Origin: Emergencia timonensis
GTDB lineage: Bacteria > Bacillota > Clostridia > Peptostreptococcales > Anaerovoracaceae
Length of the DNA: 64,000 bases
NCBI RefSeq assembly: GCF_900086585.1
Contig: NZ_FLKM01000008.1
Coordinates: forward strand, 1,871,652 to 1,935,651
Direction: 5' to 3'
Made by a program: the position numbers and the translations under genes. The notes under the pieces are model-generated. The model saw only the letters and a program-made list of their open reading frames with translations. It did no database searches and was not told where the DNA came from. Shown here one piece after another: positions 41,821 to 50,327 of this stretch (positions are counted from its first letter, which is position 1; each line of letters starts with the position of its first letter).

Positions 41821-42848
41821 TAAATAATATGTATGTAACTCTCCAGTTCTTTTTCCATCTCTATCCGGTGATGCTTGGTATAGATACCAGGAATTCCGCC
41901 GGTATGAATCATGATGACGTTTTCTCCCGGTTTGATTTTTCCGGTTTTGGCCATATCCACGATGCCTGTGAAAGTTTTTCCCGTATAGCAGGGGTCCAGA
42001 ATAATCGCTTCTTTTCTGCCCATGTAATACATCGCTTCGCGGACTTCTTTGACTGGATTATTGTAGGCGCCGAAGTGGTAGTCCTCAATCAAATCGAAAT
42101 CTCTGGCCGAAATATCTAAGCTTAGACCGTAAAATTCTTTTACCTTCTCAAAGTATTTCTCTGCTTTGTTGACGATGCCCCCCTCGAAAGGTTCGATGCC
42201 GATTCCGGTGATATGCAGCGGCAGTTTTTCGTTTTTCGTTCCTACTTGCAGACCCATGTAGGTTCCCATGCTGCCCACTGTGGTGACGACTCTGACGTCG
42301 GTAAGACCCATCTGGGCTGTCTGCTCAGCCAGTTCAACCGCACAGTCATAGTAGCCTAAGATACCCAGTTCGTTGGAACCTCCCATCGGAATATAGTAGA
42401 TTTTTTCTCCTTTTGCTTCCCATTCTTCTGTCACTTGCCTCACAGCTTTATGTAAAAGTTCATCTTCTGTATGCACGCCGTCTTCTGCTGCAAGATAAAC
42501 GGGACAGCCCATAATACCGTCTAACAAAAGGTTGGCGGACAGTTCTCCTGGATATGCGCCTACTGCGACGATGGCGGCTTTCAGTCCGTATTTGGCTGCG
42601 ACGGCGCCGGTCAGCCTGCCGTGGTTCGTCTGGGGACCACCTACTGTCAGCAGCATGGTAGCGCCTTTGTCCATAGCATCCTTTGCCAGATATTCCAGCT
42701 TACGAAGTTTATTGCCGCCTGTGCCGAAGTTGGTCAGATCGTCTCTTTTTAGAAAAAGATTGATGCCGAGGTCGTCGGAAATCCGGTTCATGCGGTCCAG
42801 ACGGGTAGGCGTGTTTAAAAACGATAATTTATCATGTCCTAAAGTCAT
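41820..42848 (-). CDS. D-cysteine desulfhydrase / ACC deaminase-family PLP enzyme
   Basis: 342 residues from the ATG at 42848 (AGGAGG 8 nt upstream). Fold-type II PLP enzyme: K in NFGTGGNKLRKLEYL binds PLP, TVGGPQTNHGRLT positions the phosphate/ring, and VVTTVGSMGTYMGL plus the C-terminal IMIHTGGIPGI complete the cofactor site. The family includes D-cysteine desulfhydrase (to pyruvate, H2S, ammonia) and ACC deaminase; sequence alone does not separate them. Monocistronic; related enzymes also act on other D-amino acids. Confidence 0.88.
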   Translation of the reverse strand: MTLGHDKLSFLNTPTRLDRMNRISDDLGINLFLKRDDLTNFGTGGNKLRKLEYLAKDAMDKGATMLLTVGGPQTNHGRLTGAVAAKYGLKAAIVAVGAYPGELSANLLLDGIMGCPVYLAAEDGVHTEDELLHKAVRQVTEEWEAKGEKIYYIPMGGSNELGILGYYDCAVELAEQTAQMGLTDVRVVTTVGSMGTYMGLQVGTKNEKLPLHITGIGIEPFEGGIVNKAEKYFEKVKEFYGLSLDISARDFDLIEDYHFGAYNNPVKEVREAMYYMGRKEAIILDPCYTGKTFTGIVDMAKTGKIKPGENVIMIHTGGIPGIYTKHHRIEMEKELESYIHII

Positions 42849-42943
42849 GTGTTTCACCTCCTGATTTATTTACATTTAGTATACCATAAATTTTCTCCGG
42901 CAAAAATGACAATAATAGAATTAACAACATGCAGGAGGCAGTT

Positions 42944-43801
42944 ATGAAGAAAACAAATTTTTTTGAGGGGTGGTATTTTAAAGAGCAATGTAAGGAGCTC
43001 ACCATCGCTTTTATTCCGGAAGTGTCTTACGATGAAAAGGGAAATCTATCGGGAAGCTTGCAGATTGTTCTGCCGGACCGTTCTTATTATTACACGTACA
43101 AAAACCCAATTAATATGAATCTGAATCGTACTATGTTTATCGTCATGGATAAAAACGTATTTACGGACGCTTGTATCCATATTGACATCGCAGAAAAGGA
43201 CCTTCAAATCAAAGGCGATATCTATTTTGACAGAGAGGCAGGCAGAAAATTCAATGTCATGGGACCGCTGTCCATATTTCCGCTGCCGTGTAAACACGGA
43301 ATTCTAGCCATGAAGCAGCAGTTGTCGGGCTCACTTGAAATAGATGGGGAGGTCTATGACTTTGATGGCGGCACAGGCTATTTGGAAACGGATTATGGAA
43401 AGTCATTTCCCAGAAGATATATGTGGAGTCAGTGCAACTGGTTTGGCAGAACAGACTGTCAAATTGCTGTTGCCGCAGCGACTATTCCTATGGGTCCTCT
43501 TAATATCATGGGTACTTTTGCCTGTATCAATTACAAGGGACAGAGATATAAGTTTGCCACATATAAGGGCGCTGAGGTAGAAAAAATAGGAGAAGAGGGT
43601 TTCAAGATTACCCAGGGACCCTATATCTTTGAAGGAAGAAGAAAAGGAGGGACGGCAGTCGAGCTGAAAAGTCCGGAAATGGGAAAAATGGCCTCCGCCA
43701 CGCGGGAATACCTGGTCTGCAATGTGGAATACAGACTGAGAAAACGTGGGGAAGAACTGTTTCATGTAAAGAGCAGAAACGGATCATACGAATTTCTGTG
43801 A
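42944..43801 (+). CDS. Tocopherol cyclase-like family protein
   Basis: 285 residues from the ATG at 42944 (GGAGG 6 nt upstream). Beta-rich sequence with WYFKEQ near the start and repeated Trp/Tyr strands (GGTGYLETDYGKSFPRRYMWSQCNWF), the central motif of the tocopherol-cyclase-like family (PF14249). In bacteria this fold has unknown function, possibly lipid or heme binding; an actual tocopherol pathway is not expected in this organism. Cytosolic, no signal peptide. Confidence 0.8.
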   Translation: MKKTNFFEGWYFKEQCKELTIAFIPEVSYDEKGNLSGSLQIVLPDRSYYYTYKNPINMNLNRTMFIVMDKNVFTDACIHIDIAEKDLQIKGDIYFDREAGRKFNVMGPLSIFPLPCKHGILAMKQQLSGSLEIDGEVYDFDGGTGYLETDYGKSFPRRYMWSQCNWFGRTDCQIAVAAATIPMGPLNIMGTFACINYKGQRYKFATYKGAEVEKIGEEGFKITQGPYIFEGRRKGGTAVELKSPEMGKMASATREYLVCNVEYRLRKRGEELFHVKSRNGSYEFL

Positions 43802-43869
43802 TTGATAGTTGATAAAAGCAGGATAATGATGTAGGATAGTCCTATCGAAATACTAGAAGGAGACGAAAC

Positions 43870-44571
43870 ATGATAGGAGTCATCAGCGATACAGCAGCGA
43901 TTTTGCTTGGAGGAACTATCGGCTTTCTGGCCAAAAAAATTATCCCGGCAAGTTGGAACGATATCATACTAAAGGGTCTGGGACTGTGCTCGATTTATAT
44001 CGGCATTTCAGGTACTTTGGACGGAGATAACACCTTGATTCTAATTATGGCGATCGTCTTTGGCGCTATGATTGGAGAAGGCTTTCGAATTGAGCAGCGG
44101 TTTAACGGGTTTGCTGAAAGGGTGGAGCGGAAATTTGACAGCCGGGGAGGCAAGTCCAATTTTGCGCAAGGGTTCATTACCTCCAGCCTGATGATGTGTG
44201 TAGGCGCCCTCTCCATTGTAGGTTCCCTCAACGCCGGACTGAAAGGGGACAACACCCTGCTGTTTACGAAGACGGCAATGGACGGCGTAGGCGCTATGAT
44301 GTTTGCAGCGTCTCTGGGTGTCGGCGTCATCTTTTCTTCTATCACGGTATTCATCTTTGAAGGAGCGATCGTAATGCTGGCTGGTGTCGTGGCGCCGGCT
44401 CTGACAGGCGATGTGATCAACATGATGACTTGCGTGGGCTCCTTGATTATTATCGCCATGGGGCTGAATCTGGTGGCAGATACGAAGCTGAAAATTATGA
44501 ACTACATGCCGGCAGTATTTCTGCCTATCCCATTCTGCCCTCTGTACGACTGGATCTTAGGGTTAATGTAG
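43870..44571 (+). CDS. DUF554-family membrane protein (YqgA-like)
   Basis: 233 residues, about seven membrane spans. Family landmarks: GVISDTAAILLGGTIGFL at the N-terminus, SIYIGISGTL, GAMIGEGFRIE, FITSSLMMCVGALSIVGSLNAGL (characteristic of DUF554) and NYMPAVFLPI at the end. Probably a transporter; substrate unknown. Strong AGAAGGAG ribosome site; single gene before a bidirectional terminator. Confidence 0.9.
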   Translation: MIGVISDTAAILLGGTIGFLAKKIIPASWNDIILKGLGLCSIYIGISGTLDGDNTLILIMAIVFGAMIGEGFRIEQRFNGFAERVERKFDSRGGKSNFAQGFITSSLMMCVGALSIVGSLNAGLKGDNTLLFTKTAMDGVGAMMFAASLGVGVIFSSITVFIFEGAIVMLAGVVAPALTGDVINMMTCVGSLIIIAMGLNLVADTKLKIMNYMPAVFLPIPFCPLYDWILGLM

Positions 44572-44577
44572 AATGAA

Positions 44578-44611
44578 AAAGGCTGAAATCCATCATAGGG
44601 TTTCAGCCTTT
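44578..44611. terminator. Bidirectional terminator
   Basis: AAAGGCTGAAA (44578-44588) and TTTCAGCCTTT (44601-44611), 11-bp perfect stem with A- and T-rich flanks, between convergent genes. Confidence 0.8.
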
Positions 44612-44630
44612 CGTTATGTTCTTTCCAACG

Positions 44631-46685
44631 CTATAACTTCATACAGATGTCCCAGGCGCGCCAAATTACAGTACGCAGGTTGCCTACGCCATTGGCGTCT
44701 CCCACGAGATGGACGTGCTTAGCGGTTCCAGTCAGCGGCGCCGGTTTATAACCGACGGAGACGATGACTGTGTCACCCTTTAGATCAAAGACTTTTCCTT
44801 CTTTGTCTTTAACGGTTACGCCGTCTTCTTTGATTTCCACAAGGGTCGTGTTGAGATAGACCGGTGTCTTCTTGAAAGCTAGCATTTCCCGCAGGAAAGA
44901 GGAATTTGCAAGACATACGCCTTTGACGGCGATCAGATCGTTTTTCATCTCTACAATCTGCGGTTTCTTGCCTTTGAGGATTAGATCATAGGCGATTTCA
45001 CAGCCGGTCAGTCCGCCGCCAACGATGATGACGTTATCGCCGACTTCTTTGCCAGAAAGATATTCCGTCGCCTCAATAGAGTATTCAATGCCCTTGATCG
45101 GCGGACGATTTGGGGCAGAACCTGTGGCGATGATGATTTCCTCGGCCTTGATTTCTTGGATATCTTTAATCTCTGTATTAAATCGAACCTCGATGGCATG
45201 CTTTGCGATTTCTCTTCTGTACCATTCGATCAGCGCCCGATCCCGTTCCTTGTATACCGGCGCTGCCGCTTGGATGAAAACGCCGCCCAGGCAGTCAGAC
45301 TTTTCGTAAATGGTCACCTTGTGACCTCTTTCGGTCAGCACCAGAGCTGATTCCATGCCGCCGATGCCGCCGCCTATAATGGCGATGTGTTTTGGTGAAG
45401 ACGTCTTTTCAAGCTTGTATTTCTTTGACTGCATCGTTCTAGGATTGAGGGCGCAGCGGGCCATATGAATGGCATCGGTAAGGTCCTGAATGTTTGGAGT
45501 GCCTTCATATCTAGCCATTGTAAAGCAGGCGTTGTGACAGTGAATACACGGTTTGATATCTTCTTCGCGGTCTTCTATCAGCTTGGTCACCCAGGCAGGA
45601 TCGGTTAAGAATTGTCTGGCTACGCCTAATCCATCCAGTTTTCCCTCTTTGATTGCCTCCGCGCCGACGGCTGGTGACATTTTGCCTGCACAGACCACCG
45701 GAATATCTACGAATTCCTTGATATGGCTGACGTCAGCCAGGTTGCAGTTTTCCGGCATATATGCAGGCGGATGCGCCCAGTACCAGGCGTCATAGGTGCC
45801 GTTATCACAGTTGAGCATGTCATATCCGGCATCCTGCAGGAATTTTGCGGCCTTTTCCGACTCTTCAAGGTCACGGCCGACTTCTATGTAATCCGTTTCT
45901 CCTGGAACTGCGCCTTTGCGGAAGTCCTTAGTCTTTGAAATGACTGAATAACGCAGGGAGACAGGATAGTCCTCTCCGCATGTCTTTTTGATGGCCTGCA
46001 CGATTTCTACAGGGAAACGATATCTGTTTTCAAAAGAACCGCCGTATTCGTCTGTTCTCTGGTTGGTGTACTTCATGGTGAATTGGTCCAAAGTATAACC
46101 TTCATGGACGGCATGGACTTCAATTCCGTCGACGCCGGCATCCATACAGAGTTTTGCTGTTTTGGCAAAGGCATCGACAATCTGGTGAATTTCCTCTTTG
46201 GTGAAAGGTCTGGAGTAAACACCGTCAGCCCAACGATTTGGCGTGGCTGACGCGCTGGCGCAGAGGTAATCCATATTAAAAATCGGTTTGCCCAGGGTTC
46301 CAAAGACTTTGTTTTTCATCATCTTGACCATCAAGTCGTTGACGGCCATGGAACGGCCCATACCGGCAGTCAGCTGTATGAAAAGTTTGGCGCCAGTCTT
46401 ATGAAATTCATCCATGTATTCCTTTAGCTGTTTGAACTTCCCTTTGTTTTGATAGAGCCACTTGCCGCCCATGGTATCCCTGATGGGAGCGATACCGGGC
46501 AGAATGAGCCCTACATTGTTCTTTGCACGTTCCAGCAGAAAATTGGCTGCCTCTTTGTCAAAGTGATTGGGCTCCATCCATCCGAAAATAGAAGTGCCGC
46601 CCATGGAACACATGACGATCCTGTTCTTGATTTCCACATTGCCGATTTTCCACGGCGTAAATAATGGTTCATATTCTTGTTTCAT
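44631..46685 (-). CDS. Enoate reductase-type NADH:flavin oxidoreductase (FMN, 4Fe-4S, FAD)
   Basis: 684 residues from the ATG at 46685 (AGGAGG upstream). OYE-like TIM barrel 1-370 (FTPWKIGNVEIKNRIV, HEGYTLDQF, NRYRFPVEI), then a 4Fe-4S cluster (CIHCHNACF ... RCALNP), then an FAD/NAD(P) domain (IAIIGGGIGGMESA at about 420; VIIVGGGLTGCEIA). This is the layout of 2-enoate reductase, cinnamate reductase FldZ and 2,4-dienoyl-CoA reductase; reduction of an activated C=C bond by NADH. Last gene of the aconitase X operon. Confidence 0.93.
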   Translation of the reverse strand: MKQEYEPLFTPWKIGNVEIKNRIVMCSMGGTSIFGWMEPNHFDKEAANFLLERAKNNVGLILPGIAPIRDTMGGKWLYQNKGKFKQLKEYMDEFHKTGAKLFIQLTAGMGRSMAVNDLMVKMMKNKVFGTLGKPIFNMDYLCASASATPNRWADGVYSRPFTKEEIHQIVDAFAKTAKLCMDAGVDGIEVHAVHEGYTLDQFTMKYTNQRTDEYGGSFENRYRFPVEIVQAIKKTCGEDYPVSLRYSVISKTKDFRKGAVPGETDYIEVGRDLEESEKAAKFLQDAGYDMLNCDNGTYDAWYWAHPPAYMPENCNLADVSHIKEFVDIPVVCAGKMSPAVGAEAIKEGKLDGLGVARQFLTDPAWVTKLIEDREEDIKPCIHCHNACFTMARYEGTPNIQDLTDAIHMARCALNPRTMQSKKYKLEKTSSPKHIAIIGGGIGGMESALVLTERGHKVTIYEKSDCLGGVFIQAAAPVYKERDRALIEWYRREIAKHAIEVRFNTEIKDIQEIKAEEIIIATGSAPNRPPIKGIEYSIEATEYLSGKEVGDNVIIVGGGLTGCEIAYDLILKGKKPQIVEMKNDLIAVKGVCLANSSFLREMLAFKKTPVYLNTTLVEIKEDGVTVKDKEGKVFDLKGDTVIVSVGYKPAPLTGTAKHVHLVGDANGVGNLRTVIWRAWDICMKL

Positions 46686-46713
46686 ACCTTCGCTCCTCCT
46701 TGTTTTCACTTAG

Positions 46714-47157
46714 CTATTCAACAGTTACGGTGCCATCAGGGATGACGGTGATTTTCATGCCATCCTTGACATAATTAAGAAATTCTTCTCCCAGATTATC
46801 GATGACAGGCATCTTGGCATCGGTCCAGTTGGCGGCTAGAATTGCACCGGATGCTGCCAGAGAATCTATGGGTTTGGAAAAAAGCATACAGGCCGGCTGT
46901 TTCCCCATGGCGCAGGCCGTATAGAGGACCATGCCGCCGGTGGTTGAACCGATGGTCTCGGGGAGACAGAGGGCTTTCCCGATCATAGGCTTTTTGTAGA
47001 GGTCGCCGTTATTTTGATCGCCGCACTTGACCTGTTTGTCGCCGAACATCAAAGCCATCTGGTAGCTGGCCAGCGTATTAAATCCGCCATGAGATACCAG
47101 GGCCTCTGCTGCTGCGCTGCCGGGAGCGACGACGCGGCCTTTGAATTCTTTTGTCAT
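46714..47157 (-). CDS. Aconitase X small (swivel) subunit, DUF126
   Basis: 147 residues. GRVVAPGSAAAEALVSHGGFN opens the domain, ending with the Ser-rich GSTTGG loop (GSTTGGMVLYTACAMG) that corresponds to the substrate-binding Ser loop of aconitases. Split small subunits of this sort pair with the DUF521 large subunit in type II AcnX. Its start overlaps the stop of the large-subunit gene by one base, so production is coupled. Start ATG at 47157, GGGGGTGC upstream. Confidence 0.92.
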   Translation of the reverse strand: MTKEFKGRVVAPGSAAAEALVSHGGFNTLASYQMALMFGDKQVKCGDQNNGDLYKKPMIGKALCLPETIGSTTGGMVLYTACAMGKQPACMLFSKPIDSLAASGAILAANWTDAKMPVIDNLGEEFLNYVKDGMKITVIPDGTVTVE

Positions 47158-48428
47158 TATTGCACCCCCTTGGTAATCATCGTCAGTATTTCTTCGTCTG
47201 CGTAGAATCTGGCGCTGGTATAAGTGCGCAGTTTATTGGACGAGGTGATGACGGGCATTTTCTTTGAGAGTGGGTTGTTCATATACATGAGGGGACAGAT
47301 ATAACTGAGGACAATTCCGGTTTGTTCCAGTCTTTTAAAGTATTCGGTTCCCTTGAACGCTTCAATAACGCCAGGCGCGGAAGTGAAGACGGTTGGAATC
47401 TGTACTTTTTTGTTGCCGGCGGCTCTCAATGCTTCTTCGACTCGCAGGGTCCAGTCTGTCAGCTGCTTTAGCGTCATATGCGGACAGCCCATGAAGCAAA
47501 GTTTTGGTTTTGCACTGAGATCTTTCCAAATACAAGGGTAGCTATTTTTTACTCGTTCCAGTTCTGCATCGTCGATGATGTAAGTCGGTGCATTTTCACG
47601 AATCAACGCTTCGCCATGGTCTACGGCTTCCGGCGTCAGGTTTTCTATGTGGTAGAGACCGACAGAACCATTGGAAGCAGTGGCGGCGCCAAAGTCCTTC
47701 AAGTAGGCGCAGGCGCTGTCGTCCAGGCTGCTGCCGATCCATTTGTTCAAACCTTTGATGTACGGCACCTGGTCCAAAACTTTCATGCCGATGGCAGAGC
47801 CGAGAATCTGAGCCTCTGGCATCTTTTCCGTACGGATTTCTACAATCCAGTCAGCCTTCCGTCCTTCGTCGGTCAAGAGACCGAATGCAGGAACGAATCC
47901 GGCGATGGAGCCCATCAGTTCGATGATGCCGGAGTTCCGGTTGCATCTTGCGCCGAGGACACTGTTCGCATAGACTACAGCGGAAGACTCCGCCCAAGAG
48001 AGGATTTCTCCGCGTGCGGGAACATTGCCGACTTCAGGCAGATAACAGGCGCAGGTATAGGCGTTTTCGCTGAGTAAACCCAGCTTGCGCAACTGTTCTT
48101 CGTAATGCTCCTGCTGGCTGTACATAAATTTGAAGACGATATTCTGCAGAAACGACGACGGCACGTTTTTGTCCAGCGGCCTGGGGTCTGCAGAAAATTT
48201 CTGTTTACTGACCGCCTGGTCAGACAAAAGCCTGTCGTATAGTTCATAAACCGGCGTCATGACGCCGATGCCGAAACTGATGACGGTATGGCCGTATTCA
48301 TTGGTGATTGGAACCATTTTCTCGGCGCCGAAGGCTTCCCCATACATGACAAGGGTCTTGACGATCTTTGCCATGGTTTCGCCTTTTTCGCCATCCAGTA
48401 GAGCCTGCTGTTCTTTTGTGAGAATCAT
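47157..48428 (-). CDS. Aconitase X catalytic (large) subunit, DUF521
   Basis: 423 residues. AcnX signature residues: a Cys in SVLGARCNRNSG, GCPHMT and CPLMYMNNP provide three cluster ligands; AYLKDFGAATASNGSVGLYH and the C-terminal SNKLRTYTSARFYAD also match the family. Characterised AcnX enzymes are cis-3-hydroxy-L-proline dehydratases (bacteria) or phosphomevalonate dehydratases (archaea). With no mevalonate genes here, a hydroxy-acid or hydroxyproline dehydratase is likelier. First gene of the operon, followed by the small subunit and the enoate reductase. Confidence 0.93.
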   Translation of the reverse strand: MILTKEQQALLDGEKGETMAKIVKTLVMYGEAFGAEKMVPITNEYGHTVISFGIGVMTPVYELYDRLLSDQAVSKQKFSADPRPLDKNVPSSFLQNIVFKFMYSQQEHYEEQLRKLGLLSENAYTCACYLPEVGNVPARGEILSWAESSAVVYANSVLGARCNRNSGIIELMGSIAGFVPAFGLLTDEGRKADWIVEIRTEKMPEAQILGSAIGMKVLDQVPYIKGLNKWIGSSLDDSACAYLKDFGAATASNGSVGLYHIENLTPEAVDHGEALIRENAPTYIIDDAELERVKNSYPCIWKDLSAKPKLCFMGCPHMTLKQLTDWTLRVEEALRAAGNKKVQIPTVFTSAPGVIEAFKGTEYFKRLEQTGIVLSYICPLMYMNNPLSKKMPVITSSNKLRTYTSARFYADEEILTMITKGVQ

Positions 48429-48457
48429 GCTATATCACTCCTTAATGGTGTTCTGCT

Positions 48458-48529
48458 CCAAATCTTTGATTTGGCAAGGCAGACTTTACGCTGTAACGCC
48501 CCGCAAACGAAGCAAGCGGAAAGGCGTTA
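48458..48529 (-). promoter_or_regulatory. Leader hairpins of the aconitase X operon
   Basis: The predicted ~145-nt 5' leader holds two stems: TAACGCC-CCGC with GCGG-GGCGTTA (48494-48529) and CCAAATC/GATTTGG with a 3-nt loop (48458-48474), the latter about 20 nt from the ribosome-binding site. No T tract after either. Function unknown. Confidence 0.4.
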
Positions 48530-48577
48530 GTCGTATTAGCGGTAGCTGTAAAATGATACTGAATATTCTATGATTTG

Positions 48578-48606
48578 ATTATACTGTTTTATCGGGGTTA
48601 TTTCAA
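48578..48606 (-). promoter_or_regulatory. Sigma-A promoter of the aconitase X operon
   Basis: Minus strand TTGAAA (48606-48601), 17-nt spacer, TATAAT (48583-48578). Confidence 0.75.
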
Positions 48607-48685
48607 GATATCTGGGTAAAGTTGGACTGACTTTGCCGTTTTTTATTCAATATATTGATAATCTGCGCCTAAGGATAAAACGGGC

Positions 48686-48731
48686 AAAAGTGCCATAAAA
48701 GCACCTAAATCTGCACATTTATGGCACTTTT
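48686..48731. repeat. GTGCCATAAA palindrome family, copy C (best copy)
   Basis: Perfect 14-bp arms AAAAGTGCCATAAA (48686-48699) and TTTATGGCACTTTT (48718-48731) with an 18-nt centre AGCACCTAAATCTGCACA. Located in the 541-nt gap between the MFS gene and the aconitase X promoter. Confidence 0.7.
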
Positions 48732-48895
48732 TTGAGAAATGAAGCTGATTTTTTGATGAAAATTCCAAAAAAGGTAAAATGCTAAGGGGAAAAAACTATA
48801 TAATCATAAAACTTTGCAAAAAACGCAATTTTAAGGCGCAAACGTTATGAACAATTGCATTTTTGCTTTCCGGAAGGGCGGATGAAAACGAAAAT

Positions 48896-48947
48896 ATGCC
48901 ATAAAAGCAGCTAAATAACCTTATTTATGGCACTTTTACCGGATTTG
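48896..48947. repeat. GTGCCATAAA palindrome family, copy D
   Basis: TGCCATAAA (48897-48905), centre AGCAGCTAAATAACCTTA (compare copy C), TTTATGGCACTTTT (48924-48937) then ACCGGATTTG, the inverse of the AAATCCGG flank of copy A. It lies just after the MFS stop; no T tract to call it a terminator. Confidence 0.65.
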
Positions 48948-48969
48948 AAAATTTGTCGAATCCACATTT

Positions 48970-50169
48970 TTAACGATGCTTGTTTCGGTAGAGGAACCAG
49001 ATGACGATATCTATGCCTAGACAGATGGCGGCGATAATGAACCATGTCGCTGCATAAGTATGTGACTGCAGCAGCCAACCGGTGAAGACTGGTCCTGTCA
49101 GCCTGCCCAGACCTCTGGCAAACTCGTACAGAGACATGCTTCTGCCTTTGTGGGTCTCGGGTGACTGGTCAGCGATGTAGATGCCTGCACAGGTGGAAAT
49201 CAGTATTTCCCCGCTGGTCCAGATGACCACTGCCATCATATAGATCGCGATGCTGCTGGCGAATCCATAGAGAGAAAAGCCCACTGCGTAGAGGAGGCAG
49301 GCAAAGCCGATGTTGAAGAGAGGATGGTTTTTCTTTGTAAAGGAAACGATGACTGGCGTACAGAAAACGACTACGCATCCGTTGATAGTCCAAACCAGTG
49401 AACTATATTTTGATCCTGCATCGAGACCGAACAAATCCCGAAGCTGCAGCGGCAGCATGAAGTCCAAATTGATATAGCAGAGGGTCAGTGCGGCGAGGCA
49501 GATGGTGAACAGCAGTAGAACCGGATTTTGCAGAACGATTCTGATTTGGCTGACCTGCTTGACGGTTTCCAGATGGCGGGTGTCTTTTCGTGGGACATAG
49601 ATGTCCTGTACTTTACATAGAACGAGGACAAAGGTGACAAAGAAAATCATAGCCATACTGAAAAAGATCCAAGGCATGTGGCTGTAAAAGAGCATACCGG
49701 CGATGACCGGTCCCAGGGCACTGCCGATGTTGCCCGAAAGATACATCAATGAAAAACATTCTGTTTTGTTGCCTTCATCGGCCCAGTCCAGAATCATGGC
49801 GGACACTGTAGGCAAAATGGAACTGGCCACCAAATAGGTGACGATGATAAAAAGAATTACCAAGTGGGTGGATGCAAAAAAACCTGCCACCGTCATTGAG
49901 ATGATAACGACAAAGGTAGCGGCGACGTAGACCTTTTTTCGGCCGATCTCATCTGACAGTTTTCCGCCGACTATAGTCCCTAGAGTACTGGCGATGGAAG
50001 CGATGACGACGATGTAGCTGGCTTCCATTTCAGAGTAACCCAGTCTGCTGGTCAGCAGCAGAGACAAAAAAGGGTACACGAACATCATTCCCATGGAAAT
50101 GACCGCCCTGGAAATGGAAAGTATGTAGACCTGCTTTGGTAAACCTTTATACTGTGTTAAAAAATTCAA
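48970..50169 (-). CDS. MFS transporter (multidrug/sugar-efflux type)
   Basis: 399 residues with twelve spans. The start is a TTG at 50169, 8 nt from AAGGAG; a longer upstream open frame crosses the promoter and terminator and is rejected. MFS motif A appears as GGKLSDEIGRKKV between spans two and three, and a related GRSMSLYEFARGLGRL in the second half. Substrate unknown. Own promoter at 50194-50222. It may serve the aconitase X/enoate reductase pathway 0.5 kb downstream, by position only. Confidence 0.88.
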   Translation of the reverse strand: MNFLTQYKGLPKQVYILSISRAVISMGMMFVYPFLSLLLTSRLGYSEMEASYIVVIASIASTLGTIVGGKLSDEIGRKKVYVAATFVVIISMTVAGFFASTHLVILFIIVTYLVASSILPTVSAMILDWADEGNKTECFSLMYLSGNIGSALGPVIAGMLFYSHMPWIFFSMAMIFFVTFVLVLCKVQDIYVPRKDTRHLETVKQVSQIRIVLQNPVLLLFTICLAALTLCYINLDFMLPLQLRDLFGLDAGSKYSSLVWTINGCVVVFCTPVIVSFTKKNHPLFNIGFACLLYAVGFSLYGFASSIAIYMMAVVIWTSGEILISTCAGIYIADQSPETHKGRSMSLYEFARGLGRLTGPVFTGWLLQSHTYAATWFIIAAICLGIDIVIWFLYRNKHR

Positions 50170-50193
50170 TATCTCATCTCCTTTGTAAGATGC

Positions 50194-50222
50194 AATATAC
50201 TCTTGCGGCAGATGATTGTCAA
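50194..50222 (-). promoter_or_regulatory. Sigma-A promoter of the MFS gene
   Basis: Minus strand TTGACA (50222-50217), 17-nt spacer, TATATT (50199-50194). Confidence 0.8.
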
Positions 50223-50274
50223 GGGCGTTTGTAAATAGGTTTTCTCCCGCTGCGCCGGGCGCTGTCAAAACGCA

Positions 50275-50307
50275 TAAAGAAACTGCTGACAGAGAAAATG
50301 TCAGCAG
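50275..50307 (-). terminator. Rho-independent terminator of nhaC1
   Basis: CTGCTGACA (50307-50299 on the minus strand) pairs with TGTCAGCAG (50291-50283), followed by TTTCTTT. Confidence 0.75.
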
Positions 50308-50327
50308 CTTGGTTAAGCAGGATAGAA

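Noticed and set aside
48686..48937. TTTATGGCAC motifs as sigma-54 promoters (TGGCAC core)
   Set aside because: No TTGC box lies five bases downstream in any copy; the sequence is better explained as part of a palindrome.
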